This document shows, piece after piece, positions 1 through 8,399 of a stretch of 64,000 bases of DNA (position 1 is its first letter; every line of letters begins with the position of its first letter). The notes under the pieces are model-generated. The model was not told where the DNA came from and did not search any database. It saw nothing but the letters and a program-made list of their open reading frames with translations. This DNA comes from an uncultured Lactobacillus sp. (lineage in GTDB: Bacteria > Bacillota > Bacilli > Lactobacillales > Lactobacillaceae): contig NZ_CARBVX010000001.1 of NCBI RefSeq assembly GCF_948948975.1, forward strand, positions 99,414 through 163,413, written 5' to 3'. A program made the position numbers and the translations under genes.

Positions 1-849
1 AAGTTCTTTTGGACCATTTGCTGCCTTATAGTTTTGATAGACCATCTTTGTTGGTACAAAAGTATCTTTAGCACCATGAATAAATAGTATTGGCTTTTTA
101 TTTTTAGCGACTTGGTTTACGCTGCTAGCATCTTTTAAAAAATAACCTGCTCGAAGTCTAGTTATTCCACTTAAAATTTCAACTAGAGGAAAACGAGGAA
201 AAGTCGGAAAATGATATAAATCTTCTGCTTCGTGTTCTATCTCATCTTTAACATTAGTATAACCGCAATCTTCAATATAAGCTTTTACTTGTTTAGGCAT
301 TTTTAGTCCACTTGCCATCATTGTTGTAGCACCACCCATACTTACACCAAAGATAGCAATCTGACTCTGCTTTCCATTCCTTTTAATAACTTTCTTAGCC
401 CATTTTTTAATATCTACTTTTTCACGCCAGCCATACCCAATATAGTTTCCTTCACTTTGTCCATGACCACGCGCATCTGGTAAAAGAACATTGTAGCCTA
501 GTCTATGAAACATAGCAGCATACGCTCCCATTGTATCTTTATTATTCATAAAACCGTGCAGTACAATGACTGTCTTTTTAGAATTATTTACTGGAATATA
601 ATTTGCATCTAACCTCAAATTATCATCTGCTGATTTCATAATCCACTTTTGTTTGTGCACATTTTGATACCACTTCTTCTCCTTGTACAGTGGATCAGTT
701 TTAACTAGCTTAGTATCATTATTAATAAATGATTTATGTCCTGGAACAACAGCCACCTGATAGAAATATAGGCCTGCAGCTAAAAAAATACCACAAACTG
801 CTAAAATAGAGATAATGATTATTTTTATTTTTTTACTTTTCAGCTTCAT
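1..849 (-). CDS. Membrane-anchored alpha/beta hydrolase (C-terminus cut by window edge)
   Basis: The reverse strand is open from an ATG at 849 to the window edge, giving 283 codons. Residues about 8-30 form one hydrophobic segment, so the enzyme is probably tethered with its catalytic domain outside. The alpha/beta-hydrolase marks are HGF near residue 98 (oxyanion region) and GVSMGG with nucleophile Ser170. A probable acid Asp lies in GAKDTFVP near residue 258. The catalytic His would be beyond the window. It resembles the lactobacillar family often annotated as a cell-surface hydrolase or prolyl-peptidase-like protein; the substrate cannot be told. It is divergent from the small gene at 924. 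Confidence 0.85.
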   Translation of the reverse strand, partial: MKLKSKKIKIIIISILAVCGIFLAAGLYFYQVAVVPGHKSFINNDTKLVKTDPLYKEKKWYQNVHKQKWIMKSADDNLRLDANYIPVNNSKKTVIVLHGFMNNKDTMGAYAAMFHRLGYNVLLPDARGHGQSEGNYIGYGWREKVDIKKWAKKVIKRNGKQSQIAIFGVSMGGATTMMASGLKMPKQVKAYIEDCGYTNVKDEIEHEAEDLYHFPTFPRFPLVEILSGITRLRAGYFLKDASSVNQVAKNKKPILFIHGAKDTFVPTKMVYQNYKAANGPKEL

Positions 850-923
850 TAGAAGACCTCGGTTCTAAAATATAATCTATATTATCTCTAAAAAATATAG
901 AAATCAAGAGAGGATAAAGATCT

Positions 924-1220
924 ATGTACTTAGATGATTTCTTAATTTTAATTTCTGATCTCCATCCTAATTTTCAATTTTTTTATCAAAATAAAAAAGA
1001 TGGTGTAATTGACCCAATCAATAAAGTCCAAATTGATGGAGAACAATGCCTTTTATATACTGGGGAAAATGCTAAGACAATTGCTCAAATTAATTATTTA
1101 CTGGGTAAATTAAAGTCTAACCATCTTCCTATCTATGTATGTACGAAAAATACAAACGAAAAAAATAAAATTTTTGGTATCAAAATAAATTTAGTAAAGG
1201 GACAAGTCTATATTTTATAA
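924..1220 (+). CDS. Hypothetical protein, 98 aa
   Basis: A 98-residue ORF with a purine-rich Shine-Dalgarno (GAGAGGATAAAG) before its ATG. It has no signal peptide, membrane segment or motif that I recognise; it is a small, mixed-charge, probably soluble protein. It stands alone between two minus-strand genes and ends at a hairpin shared with the convergent HAD gene. The good ribosome site and normal codon use argue that it is real. Function unknown. Confidence 0.6.
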   Translation: MYLDDFLILISDLHPNFQFFYQNKKDGVIDPINKVQIDGEQCLLYTGENAKTIAQINYLLGKLKSNHLPIYVCTKNTNEKNKIFGIKINLVKGQVYIL

Positions 1221-1230
1221 AGCAAGCTAA

Positions 1231-1270
1231 AAGGGATATGAAAAATCGATTCTCCACATCCCTAATTTTT
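1231..1270. terminator. Convergent rho-independent terminator
   Basis: A GGGATATG / CACATCCC stem with one G-U pair is flanked by A-runs on one side and T-runs on the other. It can stop the 98-aa gene on plus and the HAD gene on minus, whose last codons it overlaps. Confidence 0.55.
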
Positions 1271-2074
1271 ATCTAGATATTCCTTTAAAACTCTCAAAAC
1301 TCCATTGTCATTATTGCTAGGAGCCAGATACTTTGCATGCTCTTTTGCAATAGCCATCCCATTTTTCATTGCATAGCTATATTTTGCAAAATTTAGCATT
1401 GGAATATCATTACCACTATCACCGAAAGCAATTAAATCTTCACCTGTTAAGCCGAAATAAGCAAGTAACTTTTTCAATCCAGTTGCCTTATTAATCCCAT
1501 GTTTAACAGCGTCAATAGCTACTGGATTTGAAGCAAAAGTAGTCACAATCTTTCCATATTGCTCATTAAATTTTTTCTCAATCTCTCCAGCTATTTTACT
1601 ATCATGATGAAAAGTTAATTCAATAAAAATATCATCAGGTAACTCTTGCCAATCACTAATCTCTACACTTTCTTTAGCGAAGTACTGCAAAAATTCCTTA
1701 TCTTTTTCTGGTGCTTCAGTTCCAATATATGCTGTTTCCCTACCATAGGCCATTGTTGCCATACTCCCATAGGTATGATGGACAAAATCAATTAAATCAA
1801 TGGTCTGTTTTTTAGTTAATCCTTCAATAGACACTTCTTTTCCTTCAACAATTAGTCGAGAACCATTGGCAGTCACAAAATCTATGCGATCAATAAATTC
1901 AGAAAAGTCATTTTTTAAACGGGCAAACGGACGACCACTAGCTACAATAAATTGAATATTATGTTCTTCTAATTTATTTAAAACTTGAGCGAACAAATCA
2001 TGATCATAGCTTCTTTGGTCATTTAAAAATGTTCCATCCATATCAACCGCAACAGCTTTAAAAGGAATAGTCAT
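1262..2074 (-). CDS. Cof-type HAD phosphatase, 270 aa
   Basis: A haloacid-dehalogenase-superfamily phosphatase of the Cof/YwpJ class. These usually act on sugar phosphates, FMN or other small phosphoesters in the cytoplasm. Motif I is DMDGTFLN near residue 11 (Asp nucleophile and general acid). Motif IV is GDSGNDIPML near residue 218, which binds Mg2+. The length is normal and the cap is type C2. AAGGAG lies just before the ATG. The gene follows an MFS gene by 13 bp on the same strand, so the two are probably cotranscribed. The exact substrate cannot be assigned. Confidence 0.9.
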   Translation of the reverse strand: MTIPFKAVAVDMDGTFLNDQRSYDHDLFAQVLNKLEEHNIQFIVASGRPFARLKNDFSEFIDRIDFVTANGSRLIVEGKEVSIEGLTKKQTIDLIDFVHHTYGSMATMAYGRETAYIGTEAPEKDKEFLQYFAKESVEISDWQELPDDIFIELTFHHDSKIAGEIEKKFNEQYGKIVTTFASNPVAIDAVKHGINKATGLKKLLAYFGLTGEDLIAFGDSGNDIPMLNFAKYSYAMKNGMAIAKEHAKYLAPSNNDNGVLRVLKEYLDKN

Positions 2075-2087
2075 ATTCTTCTCCTTA

Positions 2088-3257
2088 CTAACGGTAATTT
2101 AAGGCACCATTTAATTTCTTACGATATATAAAGTAAATAATTAAAATAATTGGCACAATAACTAATAAAACTGGGTAAAAGTAATCTGGAGCTAAATTTT
2201 GAGCAGTTACCCCACCAATCATCGGACCAGAAGCCATTCCTATATCCAGGCCCAAGTAAAAAGTCGAACTAGCTAACCCTTGTTCTTCAATTGGAGCTAA
2301 CATCAAAGCAGTAGACTGATTAACAGAATAAATAACTCCATATCCAATCGAAAGCATAATTGCAGCTAATCCCATTAACCAATTATTAACCATAAAAGTA
2401 GCAATAATTAAAAATAAAATCATCGCAACTAAACTTAGCCAGAACCAAAAGCCAAAGCGGATTAAATCAAAATACTTTTTCAAACCAATTCTAATTAATA
2501 ATAAGGCGATCGCATAAATTACAAAAAAATAACCTACAGCAATCGAAAAGTGTTGTCTTTCCACATACACTACAATGTCGGCTTGTGTAATAAAATATGG
2601 AATCGCAAAAAAAGTAGTTAATAACGCTACAGGAATAGCATCTTTTTGAATGATTTTTATTTTTCTTTTTTTATTATTAGTAATTTTAGGCTTAGCATGG
2701 TTTCCAACAAATTGAATAGAAACAATCATTAATAGTGCTGCAAGTACAGCAAGCCAAAGAGCTGACTTATAACCAATTATTTTATATAAGTTAATGGCTA
2801 AAGCTGGGGCCAGAGCCATGGCTAAAGCATTCATCAAACCATAAAATCCCATCGCTTCTCCAACATGACTGCGAGGAACCAGAAATGCTAACCACGTAGT
2901 CATACAAACCGTTGCCAGCACAAAACCCGTACCATTAATTAGCCTAAAAATTAAAAGCCAATTTCCTGATGGAGAAAAACAGTAGCCTGCCACCCCAATT
3001 AAAATTAGTACGCCCCCAATAAAGGATAAACTATACTTTGAAAAACGATCGGTTAAATTACCAGCGACTGGTCTTAAGAACATTGAAACCACACTCATAA
3101 TACCTGTTATCACACCGGCAAAGACAGCACTAGCTCCTAAACTAATTGCATAGCCATTAATCAAGGGTGTTACAAACATTACTGAAAACATAAAAAAGAA
3201 AGACGCGGCCATAACCAGAATAACGTCTTTAGTATAAATTGATTGCTTCTGTTTCAA
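2088..3257 (-). CDS. MFS transporter, 389 aa
   Basis: A major-facilitator-superfamily permease with about twelve hydrophobic segments. The loop after the second segment reads RPVAGNLTDRFSK, the typical MFS motif A region (G-x-x-x-D-R). A basic central loop (KPKITNNKKRK) divides the two halves. The start is TTG at 3257, seven bases after an AGGAG site; no ATG nearby fits as well. The type is drug-efflux or sugar-efflux-like; the substrate is unknown. The HAD gene follows in the same operon. Confidence 0.88.
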   Translation of the reverse strand: MKQKQSIYTKDVILVMAASFFFMFSVMFVTPLINGYAISLGASAVFAGVITGIMSVVSMFLRPVAGNLTDRFSKYSLSFIGGVLILIGVAGYCFSPSGNWLLIFRLINGTGFVLATVCMTTWLAFLVPRSHVGEAMGFYGLMNALAMALAPALAINLYKIIGYKSALWLAVLAALLMIVSIQFVGNHAKPKITNNKKRKIKIIQKDAIPVALLTTFFAIPYFITQADIVVYVERQHFSIAVGYFFVIYAIALLLIRIGLKKYFDLIRFGFWFWLSLVAMILFLIIATFMVNNWLMGLAAIMLSIGYGVIYSVNQSTALMLAPIEEQGLASSTFYLGLDIGMASGPMIGGVTAQNLAPDYFYPVLLVIVPIILIIYFIYRKKLNGALNYR

Positions 3258-3315
3258 TTTTTTTACTCCTATCTAGCATTATCACTTTTAACTTTATCAC
3301 ACTTTTAGTTTAAGC

Positions 3316-3347
3316 AAAAAAAGCCAGTTGAATAAATCAACTGGCTT
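3316..3347 (-). terminator. Terminator of glnA
   Basis: An 11-bp perfect stem (AAGCCAGTTGA / TCAACTGGCTT) with an ATAAA loop is followed on the minus strand by a T-run. It lies just downstream of glnA. Confidence 0.85.
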
Positions 3348-3366
3348 AGTAGTTTATCTTACTTAA

Positions 3367-4704
3367 TTAATAACCCATGTAACGGTCTCTTTCCCAGTCA
3401 GAAACTGATTGAGTGTACTTAGACCATTCAAGGTTCTTAGAATCAATAAAGCTTTGAGTCAAGTGTTCACCTAAAGCTTCTTGAATTAATGGGTCAGCCT
3501 TAAAAGCTTTTACCGCATTATGCAAAGTAGATGGAAGTGGTTTAATGCCTCTCTTAGCTCTTTCTTCTTCAGACATTTCAAAAACGTTAGAAGTAATAGG
3601 AGCCATTGGCTTCTTAGCTTCTTTAATACCATTTAATCCAGCAGTTAAACAAGCTGCAAGGAGAAGATATGGATTAGCAGTTGGATCAGCTGAACGCATC
3701 TCTAGACGAGTGTTAATTTCTTCTGCATCCGGAATACGAACAAGTGGTGAACGGTTCTTAGAAGCCCAGGAAATATAAACAGGAGCTTCAAAACCAGGAA
3801 TTAGACGCTTATATGAGTTAACAGTTGGATTACCAATTGCTGTAATTGCACGGGCATGTTCCAAAATTCCATTTAAGAAATAAAGAGCCGTATCTGATAA
3901 GTGGAATTCGCCATCTTTATCATAGAAGACGTTTTTACCATCTTTAAATAAAGACATATTAGTGTGCATTCCATTTCCAGCTTGACCTTCTACAGGCTTA
4001 GCCATAAATGTTGCATACAAACCATGCTTTCTTGCTACTTCACGAACAACCATCTTAAATGTTTGAACACGGTCAGCAGTAGTTAAAGCATCATCAAATC
4101 TAAAGTCGATTTCTTGTTGACCGTCACCTACTTCGTGGTGAGCTGCTTCAACTTCAAAACCAATATTTTCTAAAGTTTCAACAATATCACGACGACATCT
4201 TGCACCTTCATCATCTGAAGTCATGTCAAAGTATGATGCGTGATCTGGAACTTCAGTAGTCCAATTACCATCTTCACCTAGTTTGAAGAGGTGGAATTCA
4301 GCTTCAAAACCAATATCGAAATCTGAGAAGCCCATTTCTTCCATTTCTTTAAGCACACGCTTTAAGTTATTTCTTGGATCACCCTCAAAAGGTTCACCAT
4401 TTGTCTTGTGAACTGAACATACTAAGCGACCGATCTTTCCACCCTTTTCATCTCCCCAAGGCAAAACCGCCCAAGTAGAAAAGTCTGGGTATAAAACCAT
4501 GTCACTTTCCTCTAGACGAACAAAGCCATCAATTGAAGAACCGTCAAAACGAATATCATTAATTAAAACTTTATCTAATTGGCTAGTTGGAACTTCAACG
4601 GCTTTAGATGTTCCGTTAATATCGGTAAACGCTAATCGTAGAAAACGAACATCGTTATCTTTAACACTCTTTTTAATATCTTCTGCAGTAATAGTTTTAC
4701 TCAT
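3367..4704 (-). CDS. glnA: Glutamine synthetase, type I (445 aa)
   Basis: Makes glutamine from glutamate, ammonia and ATP as a cytoplasmic dodecamer. The GSI signature is plain: DGSS near residue 54 and metal/substrate residues in [22 protein letters not shown] and NRSPLVRIP. The length is that of the Gram-positive GSI-alpha form, which is feedback-inhibited and not adenylylated. The ATG at 4704 is preferred over an in-frame GTG at 4713, because AGGTG sits seven bases before the ATG. The gene is monocistronic between a terminator and its own promoter. No glnR lies next to it, although glnR-glnA is the usual Firmicute order. Confidence 0.97.
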   Translation of the reverse strand: MSKTITAEDIKKSVKDNDVRFLRLAFTDINGTSKAVEVPTSQLDKVLINDIRFDGSSIDGFVRLEESDMVLYPDFSTWAVLPWGDEKGGKIGRLVCSVHKTNGEPFEGDPRNNLKRVLKEMEEMGFSDFDIGFEAEFHLFKLGEDGNWTTEVPDHASYFDMTSDDEGARCRRDIVETLENIGFEVEAAHHEVGDGQQEIDFRFDDALTTADRVQTFKMVVREVARKHGLYATFMAKPVEGQAGNGMHTNMSLFKDGKNVFYDKDGEFHLSDTALYFLNGILEHARAITAIGNPTVNSYKRLIPGFEAPVYISWASKNRSPLVRIPDAEEINTRLEMRSADPTANPYLLLAACLTAGLNGIKEAKKPMAPITSNVFEMSEEERAKRGIKPLPSTLHNAVKAFKADPLIQEALGEHLTQSFIDSKNLEWSKYTQSVSDWERDRYMGY

Positions 4705-4733
4705 TGTACACACCTATTCTAAAGAACTATAGT

Positions 4734-4826
4734 CCAATTTTTAAATTGGTATAGTCCTTAAAAATCTATTCACTACTTGTGCTTATGCACATTGAATACA
4801 ATAGCAGACCAAATTGGTCTCGTCAA
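4734..4826 (-). promoter_or_regulatory. glnA promoter with three inverted repeats
   Basis: Reading the minus strand, -35 TTGACG (4826-4821) and -10 TATTGT (4803-4798) are exactly 17 bp apart. The whole left end of the spacer is a 15-bp palindrome, AGACCAATTTGGTCT (4806-4820). A second perfect repeat, TGTGC-TTAT-GCACA (4778-4791), covers the expected start point. A third, CCAATTT-TT-AAATTGG (4734-4749), lies in the leader. A dyad inside the -35/-10 spacer is typical of MerR-family control, and GlnR is a MerR-like protein. None of the dyads matches the usual GlnR box (TGTNA-N7-TNACA). The regulator is therefore unknown. Confidence 0.6.
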
Positions 4827-4908
4827 TAAATATTAATATTTCTTTAGCTATTATTTAAATTAATTATTATAAAGAATACTAATAATGCCCTATTATAACT
4901 ATAATTTT

Positions 4909-5829
4909 TTATTTGTTTAAAAACTTATTTATTTTTCTAAGAGCTTTTTCAGATACATTTTTATCCTGTAAAGGATCAAGCCAAACAACAGGTAATTGAT
5001 GTTTGAAATACGTCAATTGACGTTTAGCATACTTTCGAGAAGCTTGTTTCAGTTTATTCACACATTCATCTAAAGTCTTTTCTCCAGAAAAATATGGAAA
5101 AAATTCTTTATATCCAATAGCTTGAATTACTTGATGTTCACGAGACCTATTTTCATAGATGAACTTTGCTTCTTGTAGTAACCCATGCTCCATCATTTTA
5201 TCTACGCGCATATTTATTCTCTGATAGACTTCTTCTCGATCACTATTTAATCCAAGAATTAAAGCATCATATCGGGGACTAATCTTTCTTTGTTGTTCAC
5301 TAAACAATTTACCTGTTCTACTAATCACAGTTAATGCTCTAAGAGTACGACGACTATTTTGCGGCGCTATTTTTTCTGCTGCGGCTGGATCTTTCTCTTG
5401 AAGAAGGTCCCACAACTTATTTTCTCCATTCTCTTTTAGATATTCTTCCCATTGTGGATCAACGCTTGTTTGATACTCCCCTGGTTCACCAAGTTGAAGC
5501 TGGTTGACCAAGGCATTAATATAAAAACCTGTTCCACCAACAACTAATGGAATGGCCCTATCAGCAACAATTTTATCTACCGCTTTGGTACCTTCAGCAA
5601 CAAAATCTTTGACAGAATATTCTTCAAAAATTGAACGTTGATTAATTAAATAGTGCTTTACTCGTTTTAGTTCTTCATCTGTTGGCTTAGCCGTACCGAT
5701 ACTTACTTCTTGATAAATTTGCATCGAATCCCCAGAAATAATTTCTGCATTAATTTTTGGGGCTAAACCTAACGCTAGGTCCGTTTTTCCGATCCCGGTT
5801 GGGCCAATTAGTACAATAATTTTTTGCAT
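4909..5829 (-). CDS. miaA: tRNA dimethylallyltransferase
   Basis: Adds a dimethylallyl group to N6 of A37 in tRNAs that read UNN codons. The 306-residue protein has the P-loop GPTGIGKTDLAL at the N-terminus, the DSMQIY substrate motif near residue 35 and GGTGFYINAL near residue 98. All are hallmarks of MiaA, and the length is normal. The ATG follows AAGAGG. It sits upstream of glnA in the same direction but is separated by the glnA promoter. No hfq or glnR gene is found between them. Confidence 0.96.
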   Translation of the reverse strand: MQKIIVLIGPTGIGKTDLALGLAPKINAEIISGDSMQIYQEVSIGTAKPTDEELKRVKHYLINQRSIFEEYSVKDFVAEGTKAVDKIVADRAIPLVVGGTGFYINALVNQLQLGEPGEYQTSVDPQWEEYLKENGENKLWDLLQEKDPAAAEKIAPQNSRRTLRALTVISRTGKLFSEQQRKISPRYDALILGLNSDREEVYQRINMRVDKMMEHGLLQEAKFIYENRSREHQVIQAIGYKEFFPYFSGEKTLDECVNKLKQASRKYAKRQLTYFKHQLPVVWLDPLQDKNVSEKALRKINKFLNK

Positions 5830-5970
5830 ATAAAATCCTCTTATTTTCTTGGTATCAATTCTAACAAAAATCTGCTCTTTCTTCAGAGTTAATATAGCAA
5901 AAATCTTTATTGAATTAAGAATTACTGCTAAAATTTGAGGTGATAAATAATTTTTTAGGGAGGCATTTGT

Positions 5971-6150
5971 ATGGCAAAGAAATTCGGTGCTGGTGTTGTA
6001 ACTGGTGTTTTAGCAACTGTTGGTGCACTTGCAGCAGGACTTGCTACTTACAAGAAAAAGGTAGTAGAACCTGAGCAAAAAGAAGCTGACAGAATTGAAC
6101 AAAATAGAATTAAAGCCAACAGAAAGAGCTACTCAGCTCACCAAGGCTAA
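5971..6150 (+). CDS. DUF3042 family small membrane protein, 59 aa
   Basis: A short gene with a strong AGGGAGG site nine bases before the ATG. The protein starts MAKKFGAGVVTGVLATVGAL, a single glycine-rich hydrophobic N-terminal segment. A charged helix rich in E, Q, N and R follows. This layout and the ending (NRIKANRKSYSAHQG) match the DUF3042 family of lactobacilli and relatives, whose function is unknown. It is the only plus-strand gene in this stretch and ends at its own terminator. Confidence 0.85.
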   Translation: MAKKFGAGVVTGVLATVGALAAGLATYKKKVVEPEQKEADRIEQNRIKANRKSYSAHQG

Positions 6151-6154
6151 ATAA

Positions 6155-6198
6155 AAAAGAGAGATTAATCCCTGTAAAAAGGTGTTGATCTCTCTTTT
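6155..6198. terminator. Convergent terminator
   Basis: An AAAAGAGAGAT / ATCTCTCTTTT stem with a 22-base loop and A/T flanks. It serves the DUF3042 gene on plus and overlaps the stop of the rhodanese-like gene on minus. Confidence 0.8.
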
Positions 6199-6595
6199 AA
6201 TATTTAGAGGCCTTAGTTTGACCATCCCATTTTTCAAAACCATCTTTTAGCCAGTATACCTTTTCATAACCCTTCTTTTGTAAAAAGCGGGCTGCTCTTA
6301 CCGTCAAGGCATTTGAATCAGAATAAAGATAAACTGGTAAATCTGGACGAATTTCTTGATATTGATATTTGAACATTGTATAAGGAATATTACGTGCTCC
6401 TAGAATATGTTCTTTTTTAAAAGGATTTTTTTCGCGTACATCAATAATTTGTGCTTTTCGCTTTCCCTTTTCAAATTCTTCATTAGTTAATGCACCACCG
6501 ACTCTCTTTGATTGGATCCATGTCCAAAGCCAACTCAAAGCAAAAGCCAAAATAATGATGATTAAGATAATGTTGATAATCAAAAAAATATTCAT
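6197..6595 (-). CDS. Rhodanese-like membrane protein lacking the catalytic Cys
   Basis: 132 residues: a hydrophobic anchor at about 3-25, then one rhodanese fold (IDVREKNPFKKEHILGARNI at 50-69). In an active sulfurtransferase the loop after the fourth strand reads Y-C-x-x-G. Here positions 89-95 read YLYSDSN, with Ser92 in place of the Cys persulfide residue. It is thus probably not a sulfurtransferase but a binding or scaffold protein, like other YqhL-type lactobacillar proteins. It is the last gene of the rpmG-fthC-gluP-yqgQ cluster, 35 bp after yqgQ. Confidence 0.85.
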   Translation of the reverse strand: MNIFLIINIILIIIILAFALSWLWTWIQSKRVGGALTNEEFEKGKRKAQIIDVREKNPFKKEHILGARNIPYTMFKYQYQEIRPDLPVYLYSDSNALTVRAARFLQKKGYEKVYWLKDGFEKWDGQTKASKY

Positions 6596-6630
6596 TAATT
6601 ACTTACCCCTATATAAGAATTTCTATAGTA

Positions 6631-6861
6631 CTATGATAGTCCATTACTATCTTTTGCGCTAGTTTCCTTTTCTTCTTCAATTTCATGTTCGTGACTTAAA
6701 ATCAACTTTGCGTTCATGTATTCTTTCTTAGAAACTACACCTGCATGATATAAATTATCAAGTTCAATCCCCATCAGTTCTATGTCCCACTTACGTTTGC
6801 CAACATAAACAATAATATTGAATTTTTTTAATAGCTTTTGAACATCATGTAAATTTTTCAT
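6631..6861 (-). CDS. YqgQ family protein (DUF910), 76 aa
   Basis: A small acidic protein that matches YqgQ/DUF910 in length and core (DVQKLLKKFNIIVYVGKRKW, residues about 5-24). That family is a three-helix protein thought to bind single-stranded nucleic acid. It lies 2 bp after gluP, so the two are translationally linked. In B. subtilis the next gene would be glucokinase; here that gene is missing and the rhodanese-like gene follows directly. The role in the cell is unknown. Confidence 0.85.
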   Translation of the reverse strand: MKNLHDVQKLLKKFNIIVYVGKRKWDIELMGIELDNLYHAGVVSKKEYMNAKLILSHEHEIEEEKETSAKDSNGLS

Positions 6862-6863
6862 TA

Positions 6864-7550
6864 TTAATTATTAATCACTATTCCCTGATGTAAACAGAAG
6901 ACAACATAAATAATTGCTACTACCGCTGCAATAACTCGTAATTTATGATGATATTGTCTCAAATGGGCACTACCAAAAATTATTCCTAAAAGAAAACCAG
7001 ATATTAATCCACCAAGGTGACCCAAGATATCAATATGACTTGCAAATAAATCAAGCGCTAAGTTAATGATAGCCAATGCTAAAGCTTGTCTTCCCAAATA
7101 ATTAATTGCGGGAATTGCCCGATTAGCTAAATAAAGAGCAATTACTACACCAAAAAGTCCAAACAAAGCTGTAGAAGCACCAGCACTAACTACAGAATCG
7201 CTTCCATATGCGTAACTTAACAGATTTCCACCAATCCCTGATAATAAATAGACTGTTAAGAATCGCCAGTGACCTAAAAGTGGCTCCATAAATTGACCCA
7301 TATAATAAATCATTACTGCATTAGATGCAATATGTAACCAGCCGATATGTAAAAATTGAGCTGTAAACAAACGCCACCATTGATGTTCAACAGTAACAAG
7401 TTGATTATTCATTGCCCCAAGGCGAACTAGGGTATTAATATTAGTCGAGCCACCCATTATTGTTTCAATTATAAAGACAACAAAGAGTACTATTAAAATC
7501 GCATTTGTAACAAAAGTGTTAGAAAATCGATTAGTATTCAACTTTTGCAT
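6864..7550 (-). CDS. gluP: Rhomboid family intramembrane serine protease
   Basis: 228 residues with six to seven membrane segments. The catalytic serine motif is GAST (VSAGASTALFG, Ser about 127), with the partner His in DILGHLGGLISG near residue 179. LHIASNAVMIYYMG is the conserved L1/TM2 region. This is the short form without the N-terminal cytoplasmic domain of B. subtilis GluP. It cleaves membrane proteins within the bilayer; the substrate is unknown. It sits between fthC and yqgQ as in other Firmicutes. Confidence 0.92.
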   Translation of the reverse strand: MQKLNTNRFSNTFVTNAILIVLFVVFIIETIMGGSTNINTLVRLGAMNNQLVTVEHQWWRLFTAQFLHIGWLHIASNAVMIYYMGQFMEPLLGHWRFLTVYLLSGIGGNLLSYAYGSDSVVSAGASTALFGLFGVVIALYLANRAIPAINYLGRQALALAIINLALDLFASHIDILGHLGGLISGFLLGIIFGSAHLRQYHHKLRVIAAVVAIIYVVFCLHQGIVINN

Positions 7551-7565
7551 TGTCCATCATCCCCT

Positions 7566-8123
7566 TTATTTAATTAAAATAAGATTTTTCAACGGAACAT
7601 CATGATCTTCAATTTTCCATTCTGTTTGGTCAAAAGCCTGGATGGAATTAACCAAGCTAAGAGTTTGAGTAGGATATTTCTTTAAAAAACGATCATAATA
7701 CCCACCACCAAAACCAAGTCGACTATTTTTATCTAAGCCATAAGCTAACCCTGGTACGATTATTAAATCTAAATCATTTTTTACCTCAGCTTTTGGATCG
7801 TGATTTTCTAAAACCCCAAACTTAGTTTTTTCTAAGGAAGTATTTTTATTATAAAGTGTAAATTCCATGTTTCTTTTTGGTAAACAACGTGGAATATATA
7901 CTTTCTTTTTCATCTTCCATAAAGCAGCAATAATAGGAGCTGTATCCACTTCTAGAGCCATTGAAATAGAAATACCAACATTCTCTGCTTGATGTAATAG
8001 TCGGCTTTTAAGTAGCTTTTCTTTTAAGATTCTATCTTCTAATTGTTTTTGCTGATTTTTTTCAAATTCAGTCAGTTTTTTTATTTGTAAATTTCGTAAG
8101 TCTTTTTTATTAATTAAATTCAT
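7566..8123 (-). CDS. 5-formyltetrahydrofolate cyclo-ligase
   Basis: Converts 5-formyl-THF to 5,10-methenyl-THF with ATP. The signature GLAYGLDKNSRLGFGGGYYD near residue 130 (GxGGGYYD phosphate loop) is complete. I place the start at the ATG at 8123 (MNLINKKDLRN, the normal family N-terminus). An in-frame TTG at 8147 lies in the T-run of the rpmG terminator. Neither start has a clear Shine-Dalgarno. It is followed by gluP after 15 bp. Confidence 0.9.
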   Translation of the reverse strand: MNLINKKDLRNLQIKKLTEFEKNQQKQLEDRILKEKLLKSRLLHQAENVGISISMALEVDTAPIIAALWKMKKKVYIPRCLPKRNMEFTLYNKNTSLEKTKFGVLENHDPKAEVKNDLDLIIVPGLAYGLDKNSRLGFGGGYYDRFLKKYPTQTLSLVNSIQAFDQTEWKIEDHDVPLKNLILIK

Positions 8124-8145
8124 TAAATAAAATATTATTAGATAC

Positions 8146-8171
8146 AAAAAAACAACAGGAATTGCCTGTTG
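8146..8171 (-). terminator. Terminator or attenuator between rpmG and fthC
   Basis: A 7-bp stem, CAACAGG / CCTGTTG, with a 5-base loop. On the minus strand a run of seven T follows. The fthC-gluP-yqgQ genes would depend on partial read-through or on an undetected promoter. Confidence 0.75.
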
Positions 8172-8177
8172 CTTTGA

Positions 8178-8327
8178 TTACTTAGTTTCGCGGTGAAGTG
8201 TTACCTTTCTTTCAACTGGGCAATACTTCTTTAAAGCTAAACGTTCCGGATGCTTACGCTTATTCTTTTCAGATAAGTAACTTCTATCGCCACATTCGGT
8301 GCATTCAAGGATAATATGTTCTGCCAT
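8178..8327 (-). CDS. rpmG: 50S ribosomal protein L33
   Basis: A 49-residue ribosomal protein of the large subunit: [15 protein letters not shown] at the start and VTLHRETK at the end, the universal L33 C-terminus. It keeps CxxC at residues 9-12 and one Cys at 35, as in the B. subtilis RpmGA type. The fourth position of the zinc site is absent (CPVERK), so zinc binding may be incomplete. A GGTGGAAAAC site precedes the ATG. It lies between a class B PBP and fthC, as in related genomes. Confidence 0.95.
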   Translation of the reverse strand: MAEHIILECTECGDRSYLSEKNKRKHPERLALKKYCPVERKVTLHRETK

Positions 8328-8399
8328 GTTTTCCACCACCTACTTATTTAGTTAACTGTTAAACTATACCATGTTTTCCGCACTTTTACCAGTACTTTT

